Origin: Chryseobacterium fluminis
GTDB taxonomy: Bacteria; Bacteroidota; Bacteroidia; Flavobacteriales; Weeksellaceae
Direction of reading: 5' to 3'
Assembly: GCF_026314945.1 (NCBI RefSeq)
Contig: NZ_CP111121.1
Coordinates: 3,844,001-3,908,000, forward strand
DNA: 64,000 nucleotides
Part shown: positions 32,963 to 42,131 of the stretch, in pieces
How positions within the stretch are numbered: position 1 is the first letter of the stretch
How the letters are laid out: the number at the start of each line of letters is the position of its first letter
The notes under the pieces: model-generated
What the model was told of the DNA's origin: nothing
Databases searched by the model: none
Seen by the model: the letters and a program-made list of their open reading frames with translations, nothing else
Made by a program: the position numbers and the translations under genes

Positions 32963-33988
32963 TTAAAATTGGGGCAGATACGTTGAAATTTTATTATCTC
33001 TGAAATTTGAAATTTTGGTGGGTTTAAGATCAAACTCAGGAGCCTTTGTCCCATTCTCCAGCTTCAGATTTTCGTTTTTTATAACCATTGCTTCATCCCA
33101 AAGATTGGCATTAATAAATTGTTGTAAAGTAAAACTCCCGCCTTCGATAATGACCGACTGAATCTGCTGCCTATACAAGGCATCCATTAAATCCTGGAGA
33201 AAATTCTCCTTACCGATCCTGATAAAATGAATATTCTGATGACTTTCTTCTTTAATGCAGTTAAAAACCAGCGTCTTTGCTTCATCATTGTATATCTTAA
33301 AATCTGCGGGAACTTTTAATTCAAAGTCAATTAAAATTCTCACCGGATTTATCCCTACTGCATTTCTTACGGTTAAACCCGGATTGTCGTTCAAAGCGGT
33401 TTGTGTCCCCACTAAAATACTGTGTTCATCGGCTCTCAACTGATGTACAAACTGATTGACCAAAGCATTGGAAATAGAGTAGGGCTTGAAGTTTTTGTCT
33501 AAAAATCCATCCCCGGATTCTGCCCATTTTAAGATAATGTAAGGTCTTTTCTTTTCATGATAGGTGAAAAATCTTTTGTTCAATTCAATACATTCTTTTT
33601 CCAATACTCCGGAAATAACTTCAATTCCCGCATCCTGAATGATTTTTTTTCCTTTTCCATTCACTTTATCATGAGAATCCATGGCCCCGATCACAACTTT
33701 CCTGAAGCCCATTTCTTTAATTTTCAGGGCACAGGGTGGTGTTTTTCCATAGTGAGCACAGGGCTCGAGAGAAACATAAATGGTAGATTCCGGAATGAGG
33801 CTTTTGTCCTCTACAGAATGGATAGCATTAATTTCTGCATGATTTTCACCTGCTTTATGATGGTAGCCTTCGCCTATAATTTTACCGTTATGCACGATGA
33901 TGCTTCCTACCAATGGGTTAGGATATGTTTTACCCAATGCTTTCTGAGCAAGTTCAATACATCTTTTAATATAAAATTCGTCCTGCAT
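32963..33988 (-). CDS. ribD: bifunctional riboflavin biosynthesis deaminase/reductase RibD
   Basis: 341 residues. Residues 1-145 are the deaminase: zinc ligands in NHAEINAIHSV and SLEPCAHYGKTPPCALKI. Residues 150-341 are the reductase (YIILKWAESGDGFLD, DEHSILVGTQTALNDNPGLT, VIIEGGSFTLQQFI). It makes the second and third steps from GTP toward riboflavin in the cytoplasm. No other rib genes or FMN riboswitch are seen next to it. The gene lies 62 bases after the DUF349 gene upstream is on the same strand beyond it. Confidence 0.95.
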   Translation of the reverse strand: MQDEFYIKRCIELAQKALGKTYPNPLVGSIIVHNGKIIGEGYHHKAGENHAEINAIHSVEDKSLIPESTIYVSLEPCAHYGKTPPCALKIKEMGFRKVVIGAMDSHDKVNGKGKKIIQDAGIEVISGVLEKECIELNKRFFTYHEKKRPYIILKWAESGDGFLDKNFKPYSISNALVNQFVHQLRADEHSILVGTQTALNDNPGLTVRNAVGINPVRILIDFELKVPADFKIYNDEAKTLVFNCIKEESHQNIHFIRIGKENFLQDLMDALYRQQIQSVIIEGGSFTLQQFINANLWDEAMVIKNENLKLENGTKAPEFDLKPTKISNFRDNKISTYLPQF

Positions 33989-34049
33989 ATGAAAGAAAAA
34001 GCGAAGACAAATTTCTTTGCTCCGCCTGTTTTTATTTAGTTAAATAATT

Positions 34050-35855
34050 TTATTCTCCGGCAATGATATTGTGAAGATTCTGTTTTAATGTTTCCAAAAG
34101 CGCCTTTTTATCATCAATTGAATTGAAGGTATCCTTCAGTAAAGGATTGTCTTTAGACGGATTTTTGAAGAATGAAAGATTATTTTCGAGCTTCACGATT
34201 TCAGCTTCAAGATCAGAAATCTGACCCTTGATTTTTCTTGCCTTATCGGTGAGCTGATTTTCAGAAAGACCTTCCTCCTTAAGTTCCAGCTCATTAATTT
34301 TATTCAATCTCAATTTCTCTCTCAGTGCTTTATTAAATTCGGAGTTGATTGAAATTTTATCTCTCGGCACTTTCCCGATGTTATTCCATGCTGTTTTAAT
34401 GGCTTCGATTTTTTCGATGCTGCCTTCCTCATCGGTAACGGTTTTCAGCTCATCAAGAAGAACTTTTTTATTTTTATAATTCTCTTTCCAGTTATCAGTG
34501 GATGCATTGCTTTTTTCCCTGTAATTGTTAAAGAATGTATTACAGGCATCACGGAATTCGTCCCAGATCTTATTGGTCATGCTTTTCGGGACATGACCGA
34601 TTTTTTTCCAGTCTTCCTGAAGCTTCTTAAATAACGGAACAGCGATGTCCCATTCTTCATTATTCTTGTTATCCTGAGCTGTCTGGATCAGTTTCAGCTT
34701 TTCTTCAAGATTAGCCTGCTGGGAACCTTTTAAAGATTTATAATAGGTATTCTTTGTCGTATTAAAACCTCTCAGTGTTGTTTTAAACTCATTCCAGTTC
34801 TGGTTTGATAATTTTCTCGGAACACTTCCGGTCTTCAAAAATTCCGAACGCAGGTCTTCCACTCTTCTGATGGAGGTCTGCCAGTAATTGTGATTGGGCG
34901 TTTCTGCAGGCTCAGAGAGTTTCTTTATTTCCGCAATGATCTGATTTTTTTTCTCAAGATTAGCATTCTGTTCAGATTCAATCGCAACCGACAGTTCGGA
35001 TTTTCTTTCGTGGATTTTATTGGAAATTTCTTTAAACTCTTCCCAGGTCTGTTCACGGAATTCTTCTGCTACCGGTTCTGCTTCTTCCTTCCAGAGTTTA
35101 TGAAGGTACTGCAGCTCATTTAAAGCCTTCTGAATGACAGGCTCGTTTTCGAGTTCTCTGGCGCGGGCGATAATATGCTGTCTTTTTTCAAGATTATGAT
35201 TGTATTCCTGCTCCAGAAACTCTTTATTCAGATCCAGCATCTGGTAAAACTGATTCAGATGATGGAAATAATTATTATTAAGAATTTTAAATTCGGATTT
35301 TGCTACCTGTCCGGCTTTGGACCATTCTTCTTTGATTTCACGAATGGATTTGAAAAGATTGGTTCCCGGCTCAGAATTGGTATACAGGTTTTTAAGCCTT
35401 TCGATAATATCCTGGCGGTGATCAAGATTCTTCTTCTGTTCTTCTTCCTGTCCTTTCTGATAGGTATCATGCTTTTCTCTGAAGATGTTCACCAGGGCCG
35501 AGAATCTGGCCTGCGAAGGATGTTCGTAACTGAAATTTTCAGGAGCATTTCCGGCATCGGTATATTCGTGCTTTTTGTCCTCGATCTCATCATGGATGTA
35601 ATGACTTGCCTTTTCTTTGAGCAGATTGAATTTTTTGGAATTTTCACCCGCATTCGGGGTGTTGATCATTTTTTCCATTTCTTTCAGAGCATCGGCTAAG
35701 GAGATCTCTACCTCTTCGTGTTCTTCTTCATGTTCCGTATCTTCTTCATGCTGGTTTTCATCATGAGTTACCTGATTTTCCGGCGTCTCATGATGAGATT
35801 CTCCATTAGAATTTTTCTTTTCTTCGTTTTCAGAAAGGTTGTTTTCTGTAGTCAT
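34050..35855 (-). CDS. DUF349 repeat protein
   Basis: 601 residues, no signal peptide. The first 60 residues are extremely acidic and His-rich (HDENQHEEDTEHEEEHEEVE). The rest is alpha-helical with about five DUF349 repeats, each with a W-x-x-x-G-x-V-P-(K/R) motif: EDWKKIGHVPKSMTNKIW, AWNNIGKVPRDK, DLRSEFLKTGSVPRKL. A C-terminal coiled coil (ARKIKGQISDLEAEIVKLEN) follows. Such proteins are widespread in Bacteroidota and their role is unknown. Confidence 0.85.
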   Translation of the reverse strand: MTTENNLSENEEKKNSNGESHHETPENQVTHDENQHEEDTEHEEEHEEVEISLADALKEMEKMINTPNAGENSKKFNLLKEKASHYIHDEIEDKKHEYTDAGNAPENFSYEHPSQARFSALVNIFREKHDTYQKGQEEEQKKNLDHRQDIIERLKNLYTNSEPGTNLFKSIREIKEEWSKAGQVAKSEFKILNNNYFHHLNQFYQMLDLNKEFLEQEYNHNLEKRQHIIARARELENEPVIQKALNELQYLHKLWKEEAEPVAEEFREQTWEEFKEISNKIHERKSELSVAIESEQNANLEKKNQIIAEIKKLSEPAETPNHNYWQTSIRRVEDLRSEFLKTGSVPRKLSNQNWNEFKTTLRGFNTTKNTYYKSLKGSQQANLEEKLKLIQTAQDNKNNEEWDIAVPLFKKLQEDWKKIGHVPKSMTNKIWDEFRDACNTFFNNYREKSNASTDNWKENYKNKKVLLDELKTVTDEEGSIEKIEAIKTAWNNIGKVPRDKISINSEFNKALREKLRLNKINELELKEEGLSENQLTDKARKIKGQISDLEAEIVKLENNLSFFKNPSKDNPLLKDTFNSIDDKKALLETLKQNLHNIIAGE

Positions 35856-35929
35856 AGCAAGTCGTTTATGTGAGTGGCGTTATTATCCTCTAAATATATA
35901 GCAAAAGCCAAATAAAATACTAATTTATG

Positions 35930-36667
35930 TTATTTTTTTTGAAAATTCCAAATTTCCCAGGCTTTTTCTGCTTGCTGTTCAAGCATATAATACCCGTTCA
36001 CAGTTTTGGCTCCTTTTTCAGACGCGTTGATGATAAACTGTGTATAATTGGGATTGTAAATTAAATCGATGATTAAGTGCTCCCCGGAGACTCCTTCGAA
36101 GGGGAAACTTAAACATTCTTCCACATTCGGGAAGGTTCCGACAGGTGTACACTGAACAATTATTTTATGACTGTCGACGGTTTCCCTGTCTAAGTTCTTA
36201 AGATTAACTTCGGTATTTCTGGAAACAGTGACTGAGGAAATCCCGTGTTTATCCAGGACATATTTTACTGCTTTTGCAGCGCCTCCGTTTCCGAGTATCA
36301 GAGCAGAGGTATGGTGCGGTTTTTTATGAAGGAGCAGCGTCTTTTCAAATCCGAAAGCATCGGTGTTATAGCCGGTTTTTTTTCCATTTTGGATCAGAAC
36401 ACAGTTTACGGCTCCGATTTTTTCGGCTTCATCACTCAATTCATCCAGATAATCGATTATTTTTTCTTTATAAGGAATGGTCACATTGAAACCCAGAAGG
36501 TCAGGCACTGAAAACAGGTTTTCCACTTCATTAATTTCACTAAGATCAAAAATATCGTAAGAATATCCCTTCAGCATCAGCTTCTGGAATTTGTCTTCGA
36601 AGAATTTTTTAGAAAAAGAATAGGAAATGTTTTTTCCGATTAAGCCTAGTTTTTTATTGGAATCCAT
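35930..36667 (-). CDS. aroE: shikimate dehydrogenase
   Basis: 245 residues, slightly short for the family (about 270). Reduces 3-dehydroshikimate with NADPH in aromatic amino acid synthesis. Catalytic Lys and neighbours are in FNVTIPYKEKIIDYL, the catalytic Asp in GYNTDAFGFEKTL, the NADP-binding glycine loop in ALILGNGGAAKAVKYVL, and the substrate-closing GYYMLEQQAEKAW near the end. Followed 74 bases later by the DUF349 gene on the same strand. Confidence 0.94.
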   Translation of the reverse strand: MDSNKKLGLIGKNISYSFSKKFFEDKFQKLMLKGYSYDIFDLSEINEVENLFSVPDLLGFNVTIPYKEKIIDYLDELSDEAEKIGAVNCVLIQNGKKTGYNTDAFGFEKTLLLHKKPHHTSALILGNGGAAKAVKYVLDKHGISSVTVSRNTEVNLKNLDRETVDSHKIIVQCTPVGTFPNVEECLSFPFEGVSGEHLIIDLIYNPNYTQFIINASEKGAKTVNGYYMLEQQAEKAWEIWNFQKK

Positions 36668-36680
36668 TCTATAAAATTAT

Positions 36681-36709
36681 AAAAAAAAGACCGGACAGAG
36701 CCGGTCTTT
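36681..36709 (-). terminator. terminator of the endonuclease I gene
   Basis: AAAGACCGG and CCGGTCTTT form a 9-bp stem with a 6-base loop; on the minus strand the hairpin ends in a run of eight T residues. Confidence 0.85.
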
Positions 36710-36730
36710 GTATAAAATATTGTTAACGTT

Positions 36731-38527
36731 TTATTCTACAATGAATTTTGTCACAAAACGGTCTGTCTTCAGGATATAATTTCCTTTTGTTAATCCTTTA
36801 AGACTGATCTTGTTTGAATGCTTGAAAGGATTAGCAATAGCATCAATTAACTTTCCTGAAAGGTCATAGATTTCAGCTTTTGAAATGGTGGTAAGGTTTT
36901 CCCCTTTTACAAACAGTTCGTTGTTTCTTACAGGATTCGGATAGATGCTGAATCCTTTTTCCTTTGTTGTTTCTACCGTTCCTAAAGAGTTGCTGTAGCA
37001 GGTCCAGCTAAGATTGTCAATAGCTACTCTGGCGCCTGTTTGGCTGGCAATAGGGTTTGTAATTTTAATCACCGCGTTACCGCTTACGTTTATATTACTG
37101 ATGGTCGTCGTTGTGTTGGTATTGGCTGTCGCTCCGTAAGGAATAGTACCTACCTGCACTCCGTTGATCTCAACATTTAAAACTCCGGGTCCGGTTCCGT
37201 ATTTCAATGCGGTCGTTAAGGTTAAACTCTGAACGCCTCCTGAAACAGTAGAGCTGGTAAGGTTTCCGACTCTCAAAGTGATCGCTTTCCCTGAAATGGT
37301 CTCGTCTGTTCTTGCATCAGTGGCAGTCCATGTAATTCCGGCATTGGTCCATGTTCTTGTTCCGTAGCCGTTTCCTCCGTTAGGAATATTCTCAAAATCT
37401 TCTGTACCACAGCTTCCGCCTCCCGGCTGCCCGGCTAAAGTAGTCGCGGTAGCGATGTTACTCTGTGGGGAAGGATTTCCGGCAGCATCTTTTGCAATGA
37501 TATAAAAGGTGTATGTTGTAGACGGATTAAGGCCTGAAACCGTTGTGGAAGTTCCTGAAACCGTGCTGTAGAATGTTCCGTTTACATAGATGTCATATCC
37601 TGCAACGCCAATGTTGTCCGTTGCTGCGGTCCAGTTTAAAGAAACAGAATTGGAGGTCGGGTTACTTGCTGATAAATTGGTTGCCGCTGTAGGAGCCTGC
37701 GTGTCAATTACGGTTGTTCCCCATATCTGGTTTACATATTCCGGGTGATCGATAAAAGGGTTTCTGTTCCCCTGATATACATATGAGGCATTATTTCTGA
37801 TGATTTCAGTCTGGGAAACCGGGTCCATAGCATTCCATGCCAGCAGCTGATCAAGTTCCCACTGCTGTAATCCCGGGAACGAAGAACCTCCCAACATGTT
37901 TCCTGAACTGAAACCTGAAAGCTGGGTTTCATATCTGGTTACGAAATAAAAGATCATCCTGGCAACATCTCCTTTAAAAGCGTCGATCGGTTCGAAAACA
38001 ATACCGCCGTATCCCGGAGAAGCAGAATTTCCTAATTTAGACCCGTTTAGAGAAGTAAAACTTGCTGTTCCTACTTTTCCGAAAGGATAATTGGATCTCA
38101 TTCCGTTCACTTTTCCATCGGTTGCACGGATAAAATGAATATCTGATTTCATCGGAAAGCCTTCATTGAAAAGACTTTGCGGAACGATATGTTCTCTGTT
38201 ATAGCAGTTTCCTTCTGCACTGTAACTTCCGCACTGGTTGGTCTGGTACGTGAAGTTATACGGATCTGCGCCGTTAGGGTTTTCTGAGTAGATGTCAAGA
38301 ATGGTTCCGTCGTTTTCGTAAGTCGTATCACGGTCAGTAGTCTGATATCCTATCCACAATCCGCCATATCCATGATCCTGGTGACCGGCGGAGATAATGT
38401 CTTTCAGTTTTGTTTTCAATGGCGCACCGCTGAGACCGGTCGTTCCATCATAATATCCCGATGGGATTTGTGCAAATGTACCCGCGAATACAAAGCACAT
38501 TAAAGAAGAGAGTAAAGTATGTTTCAT
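36731..38527 (-). CDS. secreted endonuclease I with Fn3 and type IX sorting domain
   Basis: 598 residues. Signal peptide (MKHTLLSSLMCFVFAGTFAQ), then an endonuclease I/BsnI-like domain to about 265 with the metal-dependent site in CYNREHIVPQSLFN and FIRATDGKVNGMRSNYPFG. A fibronectin type III domain spans about 275-362 (SVSLNWTAATDNIGVAGYDI), a jelly-roll-like segment about 370-510, and a T9SS type A sorting domain at the end (FSIYPNPVRNNELFVKGEN ... GNYILKT). So it is exported across the inner membrane by Sec and the outer membrane by T9SS. Likely a nutrient-scavenging nuclease. Confidence 0.93.
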   Translation of the reverse strand: MKHTLLSSLMCFVFAGTFAQIPSGYYDGTTGLSGAPLKTKLKDIISAGHQDHGYGGLWIGYQTTDRDTTYENDGTILDIYSENPNGADPYNFTYQTNQCGSYSAEGNCYNREHIVPQSLFNEGFPMKSDIHFIRATDGKVNGMRSNYPFGKVGTASFTSLNGSKLGNSASPGYGGIVFEPIDAFKGDVARMIFYFVTRYETQLSGFSSGNMLGGSSFPGLQQWELDQLLAWNAMDPVSQTEIIRNNASYVYQGNRNPFIDHPEYVNQIWGTTVIDTQAPTAATNLSASNPTSNSVSLNWTAATDNIGVAGYDIYVNGTFYSTVSGTSTTVSGLNPSTTYTFYIIAKDAAGNPSPQSNIATATTLAGQPGGGSCGTEDFENIPNGGNGYGTRTWTNAGITWTATDARTDETISGKAITLRVGNLTSSTVSGGVQSLTLTTALKYGTGPGVLNVEINGVQVGTIPYGATANTNTTTTISNINVSGNAVIKITNPIASQTGARVAIDNLSWTCYSNSLGTVETTKEKGFSIYPNPVRNNELFVKGENLTTISKAEIYDLSGKLIDAIANPFKHSNKISLKGLTKGNYILKTDRFVTKFIVE

Positions 38528-38577
38528 CCTAAAAAAATTGGGCCGTAAAGGTACAAAAAAATAAGCCCGGATGATTG

Positions 38578-39783
38578 TTAACTTTTAGTAATATACTCTT
38601 TGCTTATTTTTGAAAATACCAGGGAAATGATAAATCCGAACAGGGCAGCGGTAAGTGCAACGATAAAATAGTTTTTTCCTACGATCTTTACCGGGAAAGG
38701 CAACATTTCATTGGCCTTGAAGAACTCCGTGTACTGCTGGAAATAGCATAGTGCCGTTCCTACGAGTAATCCGGAAATAATTCCTAAAACAACGATCAGT
38801 ATTCCGGTGTAAAAATATATTCTGCGCAGATCTCTTAAAGGAAGCCCTAAGGAAACCAGTGATTTTGCCTGTTCTTTTTTATCAAGCTGAAGAATAATGA
38901 TGGCTCCGGCAAGGTTAAAGGTGGTAATGAAAATAACCAGGGCGAAAATCAGATAAATGAACAGTTTTTCCGTATTGATCATTTTCCAGAAGGCTGCATT
39001 TTCTTCTTCTTTGGTTTTGATCTGGATGTTTTTTCCCAGGGATGCCAGTAAGTTCTGCTTAACGGCGTCTGCGTTTTCGGGATTTTTTAATTTGATAACG
39101 ATCTGGTATGCAGATTTTTTGGGAAGATCAAGCAATTCTTCGGCTAACTCCAGCGGGGCGATGATATAATTGTCCAGCTGGTCTTTTCCGGGAAAAACTC
39201 CGGTGACGATGATGTCCTTTTTATTATAGATATCGTCTTCTCTGCTGATGATTCCCGTTCCGGGCTTCGGCATCAGCACGGTCGCATAAGCGTTGGAGGT
39301 GTCAACGGGGATAGAAAGCCTGTTATCCAGGGAATTTTCCATGATGACTTCATTGGAGTAATCAAAACCAGGATAGGATCCGTAGATCACCTCTTTATTG
39401 ATGGGATTTACGGTAACGTAAGCGGAATCCACTCCTCTTAAATAAGCAATATCACCTTTTCCGTTATAGCTGATGTATACTTTTTCTTCGATCATTTTAG
39501 AAAAATGACTGATATCTTTATGATCACTTAAAACAGTGGTGACTTTTTTAAGGTCTTTTATGGTCTTTCCGGAAGTGCTTTTAATCGTAAGATCTGCATG
39601 AAGATTGGAAATAAGGTCTTTGTTAAGATCTTCGAGTCCCGAAAAAACCGAAATAATAACGAACATTGCCGTTACGGCAACCGTCATGGCCCCGACCGCC
39701 AGCCACGTAATAAAGGTAACGGCAGTGCTTCCTTTTTTGGATAAAAGGTAACGGGAAGCGATATAAAATGCAATGTTCTTCAA
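38578..39783 (-). CDS. LolC/LolE-type ABC transporter permease
   Basis: 401 residues: one N-terminal helix with the group's SRYLLSKKGSTAVTFITW start, a MacB-like periplasmic domain (about 50-260), and three helices in the FtsX part (about 275-400; GAIIILQLDKKEQAKSLVSL with the coupling helix). Family members extract lipoproteins from the inner membrane with a LolD ATPase, which is not encoded nearby. It starts 3 bases after rbfA, so the two form one operon. Confidence 0.88.
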   Translation of the reverse strand: MKNIAFYIASRYLLSKKGSTAVTFITWLAVGAMTVAVTAMFVIISVFSGLEDLNKDLISNLHADLTIKSTSGKTIKDLKKVTTVLSDHKDISHFSKMIEEKVYISYNGKGDIAYLRGVDSAYVTVNPINKEVIYGSYPGFDYSNEVIMENSLDNRLSIPVDTSNAYATVLMPKPGTGIISREDDIYNKKDIIVTGVFPGKDQLDNYIIAPLELAEELLDLPKKSAYQIVIKLKNPENADAVKQNLLASLGKNIQIKTKEEENAAFWKMINTEKLFIYLIFALVIFITTFNLAGAIIILQLDKKEQAKSLVSLGLPLRDLRRIYFYTGILIVVLGIISGLLVGTALCYFQQYTEFFKANEMLPFPVKIVGKNYFIVALTAALFGFIISLVFSKISKEYITKS

Positions 39784-39786
39784 AAT

Positions 39787-40146
39787 CTATAAAACAGGGT
39801 TGTCACCATCTCCTCTCAGCTCTCTCTCCAGTTTCTCTACATCATCCAGCGCTGTATCAAGATAAAAATTAAGATTGGGAATGACACGAACCTGTTTGGC
39901 CATCTTCTGACCGATGAAATTTCTGTATTGTGCTTTGTTTTCTTCGATTTCTCTCATCACCGCAGAACGGAATTCCTGAGGGAAAATGCTTAAATAAATT
40001 TTTGCGATTCCTAAATCTGCCGATACCTTCACATCCGAAACCGATACCAAAATGCTCTGTTTGCTTTCTGCAGCCTGTTTACGGAAAAGTTCTGCGAAAT
40101 CTTCCTGAATAATCTGTGCTACTTTTCTTTGTCTGTTACTTTCCAT
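39787..40146 (-). CDS. rbfA: ribosome-binding factor A
   Basis: 119 residues with the KH-like fold of RbfA: VAQIIQEDFAELFRKQA, VSVSDVKVSADLGIAKIYLS and MAKQVRVIPNLNFYLDTALD. It assists maturation of the 30S subunit's 16S rRNA 5' end. The minus strand upstream carries a TAAATTTG sequence 9 bases ahead of the start, a possible minus-7 box giving a very short leader. Confidence 0.93.
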   Translation of the reverse strand: MESNRQRKVAQIIQEDFAELFRKQAAESKQSILVSVSDVKVSADLGIAKIYLSIFPQEFRSAVMREIEENKAQYRNFIGQKMAKQVRVIPNLNFYLDTALDDVEKLERELRGDGDNPVL

Positions 40147-40237
40147 AAGTTATGCAAATTTAGTACTTTTGTTTGAATTGATACTTTGAAATTTGGAGTC
40201 TGTATCAAAATTACAACTAAAATTATACTTTTTATTT

Positions 40238-40636
40238 ATGAAGTTAGAACATATCGGTATCGCCGTAAAGTCTTTGGGGATTTCTGACGAACTTTTCACC
40301 AAACTTTTAGGAAAGGAATCCTATAAAAAAGAAACGGTGGAAAGGGAAGGGGTCATTACTTCATTTTATGCCGCCGGCGAGAGCAAAATTGAGCTTCTGG
40401 AAGCCAGCAAAGCAGAAAGTCCGATCTCAAAATTTATCGGAAAGAAAGGGGAGGGCATCCATCACCTGGCTTTTGGCGTAGAAAATATCACGGAGGAAAT
40501 ACAAAGATTAAAAAAAGAAGGATTTCAGTTTATATCAGAAGAACCCAAAGAAGGTGCTGATAACAAATTAGTTGTCTTCCTTCACCCGAAATCCACCAAT
40601 GGGGTCCTGGTAGAACTTTGTCAAGAAAAGCAATAA
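40238..40636 (+). CDS. mce: methylmalonyl-CoA epimerase
   Basis: 132 residues from the ATG at 40238; an upstream in-frame ATG adds 15 residues not seen in the family. VOC-fold epimerase joining propionate metabolism to succinyl-CoA. Metal ligands: His in KLEHIGIAV, His in IHHLAFGVEN and Glu in GVLVELCQE. It is divergent from rbfA and lies next to the tRNA gene at the edge of the core genome. Confidence 0.93.
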   Translation: MKLEHIGIAVKSLGISDELFTKLLGKESYKKETVEREGVITSFYAAGESKIELLEASKAESPISKFIGKKGEGIHHLAFGVENITEEIQRLKKEGFQFISEEPKEGADNKLVVFLHPKSTNGVLVELCQEKQ

Positions 40637-40640
40637 AAAA

Positions 40641-40671
40641 TTTTGTAATGCCATAATTTTTACTATTTTTG
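40641..40671 (+). promoter_or_regulatory. promoter of the tRNA(CAT) gene
   Basis: TTTTG at 40641-40645 and TATTTTTG at 40664-40671 match the minus-33 and TAnnTTTG minus-7 elements with 18 bases between the TTG and the TA. The tRNA begins 28 bases beyond. Confidence 0.65.
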
Positions 40672-40698
40672 CAATCACAAAATTTAACCAAATTTTGA

Positions 40699-40772
40699 GG
40701 TCCTATAGCTCAGTTGGTTAGAGCACCTGACTCATAATCAGGTGGTCCCTGGTTCGAGCCCAGGTGGGACCA
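40699..40772 (+). tRNA. tRNA with CAT anticodon (Met, or Ile2 if lysidine-modified)
   Basis: 74 bases fold as a full cloverleaf: acceptor GGTCCTA/TGGGACC, D stem GCTC/GAGC, anticodon stem CCTGA/TCAGG with loop CTCATAA, T stem CCTGG/CCAGG with TTCGAGC, discriminator A. CCA is not encoded. Elongator Met and tRNA-Ile2 share this anticodon, and I cannot separate them by eye. An element's genes begin 140 bases downstream of its 3' end, a common integration site. Confidence 0.93.
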
Positions 40773-40782
40773 CTGAAAATTA

Positions 40783-40813
40783 GACACTTACAAGAATGTA
40801 GGTGTCTTTTTTT
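40783..40813 (+). terminator. terminator after the tRNA
   Basis: GACACTTACA pairs with TGTAGGTGTC (one G-U type pair) around AGAA, followed by seven T residues. Confidence 0.8.
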
Positions 40814-40913
40814 ATGTTATTGCAAGAAAGTTGCAAGGTTTTAAAAGTGATAATACTTTGTCGGGAATAAATCTTATTGACAAATACGGTGATTTTGTAA
40901 TGTTTTCCGGTTA

Positions 40914-42131
40914 TTATTGTATTTTGCTAAGAATCTCGTCACATAATTGTTTACCCTTTTTTATTCTTCCGGAATCAAGGATACTTACAAATCCCAATTT
41001 ACACTGATTTATCCTGTCATTATACTTGAATTTATAATTTCCAAACTCACTATCTTTTTGATCAATTTGAGGATATAATAACATACTTTTCGGGGATTCC
41101 CAATGTAGATTGTATACAAACATTTGCTTTAAATCTTCATCGGAAGGTTTATTGGATGTAGTAATTTTCCATTTTGTATCAATGATAAAATTTTCTCTGT
41201 CTTCTTTTGTTAACAATATGTCCGGTTTAATTCTTTTATTTTCCCAAAACTTATCGGAATTTTGATAAGAAACTTTGTAAGTTGCTGGTTTGTATTTATG
41301 AAGAATTCTAAAAATATACTCTTCCCAAAGTTTGTTCATATCGAATAACAAGGTTAGCATGTTCTCATTACCAGAGCTAATATTTGGTGAATAGTTTAGA
41401 ATTAGCATTCTTGCAATTTGAATCGCATTTGTGTAAGGCTTGGTTTTCCGATTTGTTTGAATCTTTGCAAAGTGTCTTGGAGTTATCTTCACTTTGTCAA
41501 TTTTATCAAATTCTAACATAATCCGATTAATTCTATCAGTAAATCCTCTGGTCTCTAAATGTTGTAATACGGATAAACCTTCAAGTAAAATTTGATGGAT
41601 TAAGTTATTTCTATCATATACTTGATGGGAACAGTAGAACCTTTCTTTATGAACCAGATTTTTTTGGATGTTCTGAGAAAACAACAGTTTTCCTTTTAAT
41701 GAAAGCTGATTGCTTTGATTCTTCCTGTATTTTTTTATTAAACCTCTCTTTATTAAGTACTCTATTTCATTCAAATAAATGTCATAATAAGCCTCAAGAA
41801 CAGAATTATATTTCTTCTTAAGATGGGTTTCAGATACGTTATCAACCTGAATAAGTTTGCATTCCTTCAACATATGAAGTAAGACATCACGCCAAATTAA
41901 TTTATTATCGTTGTTGTCTGCTTTCGGTAAAATTTCGATAGTTAATCCCCCAATTTGAATAACCCCCACATAACAATTAAATAGAATTCCTTTATGTACA
42001 GCTGTAAAATATTTATTACCGTTTTTCTCATTAAACAATACAAGAGACTGGAAATGAGTTTCAGTAAATCCATCTTGTCCAATTTTTAATTTTTGGTATT
42101 CAAATACTTGTATTGGTTTATTTTTGGACAT
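40914..42131 (-). CDS. mcrC: McrC-family restriction nuclease subunit
   Basis: 405 residues. McrC supplies the PD-(D/E)xK nuclease that the McrB NTPase drives to cut modified DNA. The nuclease core reads KRIKPDILL and then ENFIIDTKWKI (Asp, Asp and Lys of the motif), near residue 310-330. The N-terminal half has the LEILPKADNN segment of the 5-methylcytosine-specific system family. Its start overlaps the McrB stop by 14 bases, so they are coupled. First cargo gene next to the tRNA. Confidence 0.9.
   Translation of the reverse strand: MSKNKPIQVFEYQKLKIGQDGFTETHFQSLVLFNEKNGNKYFTAVHKGILFNCYVGVIQIGGLTIEILPKADNNDNKLIWRDVLLHMLKECKLIQVDNVSETHLKKKYNSVLEAYYDIYLNEIEYLIKRGLIKKYRKNQSNQLSLKGKLLFSQNIQKNLVHKERFYCSHQVYDRNNLIHQILLEGLSVLQHLETRGFTDRINRIMLEFDKIDKVKITPRHFAKIQTNRKTKPYTNAIQIARMLILNYSPNISSGNENMLTLLFDMNKLWEEYIFRILHKYKPATYKVSYQNSDKFWENKRIKPDILLTKEDRENFIIDTKWKITTSNKPSDEDLKQMFVYNLHWESPKSMLLYPQIDQKDSEFGNYKFKYNDRINQCKLGFVSILDSGRIKKGKQLCDEILSKIQ

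Noticed and set aside
35175..35699. 174-codon Phe/Ile-rich plus-strand frame over the DUF349 gene
   Set aside because: Antisense to Lys/Glu-rich coiled coils always yields Phe/Leu-rich frames that mimic membrane proteins.
40823..40842. TTGCAAGAAAGTTGCAAGG as an attachment-site core
   Set aside because: It is a short local repeat of TTGCAA; no partner copy was found in the window, so it is not called as att.
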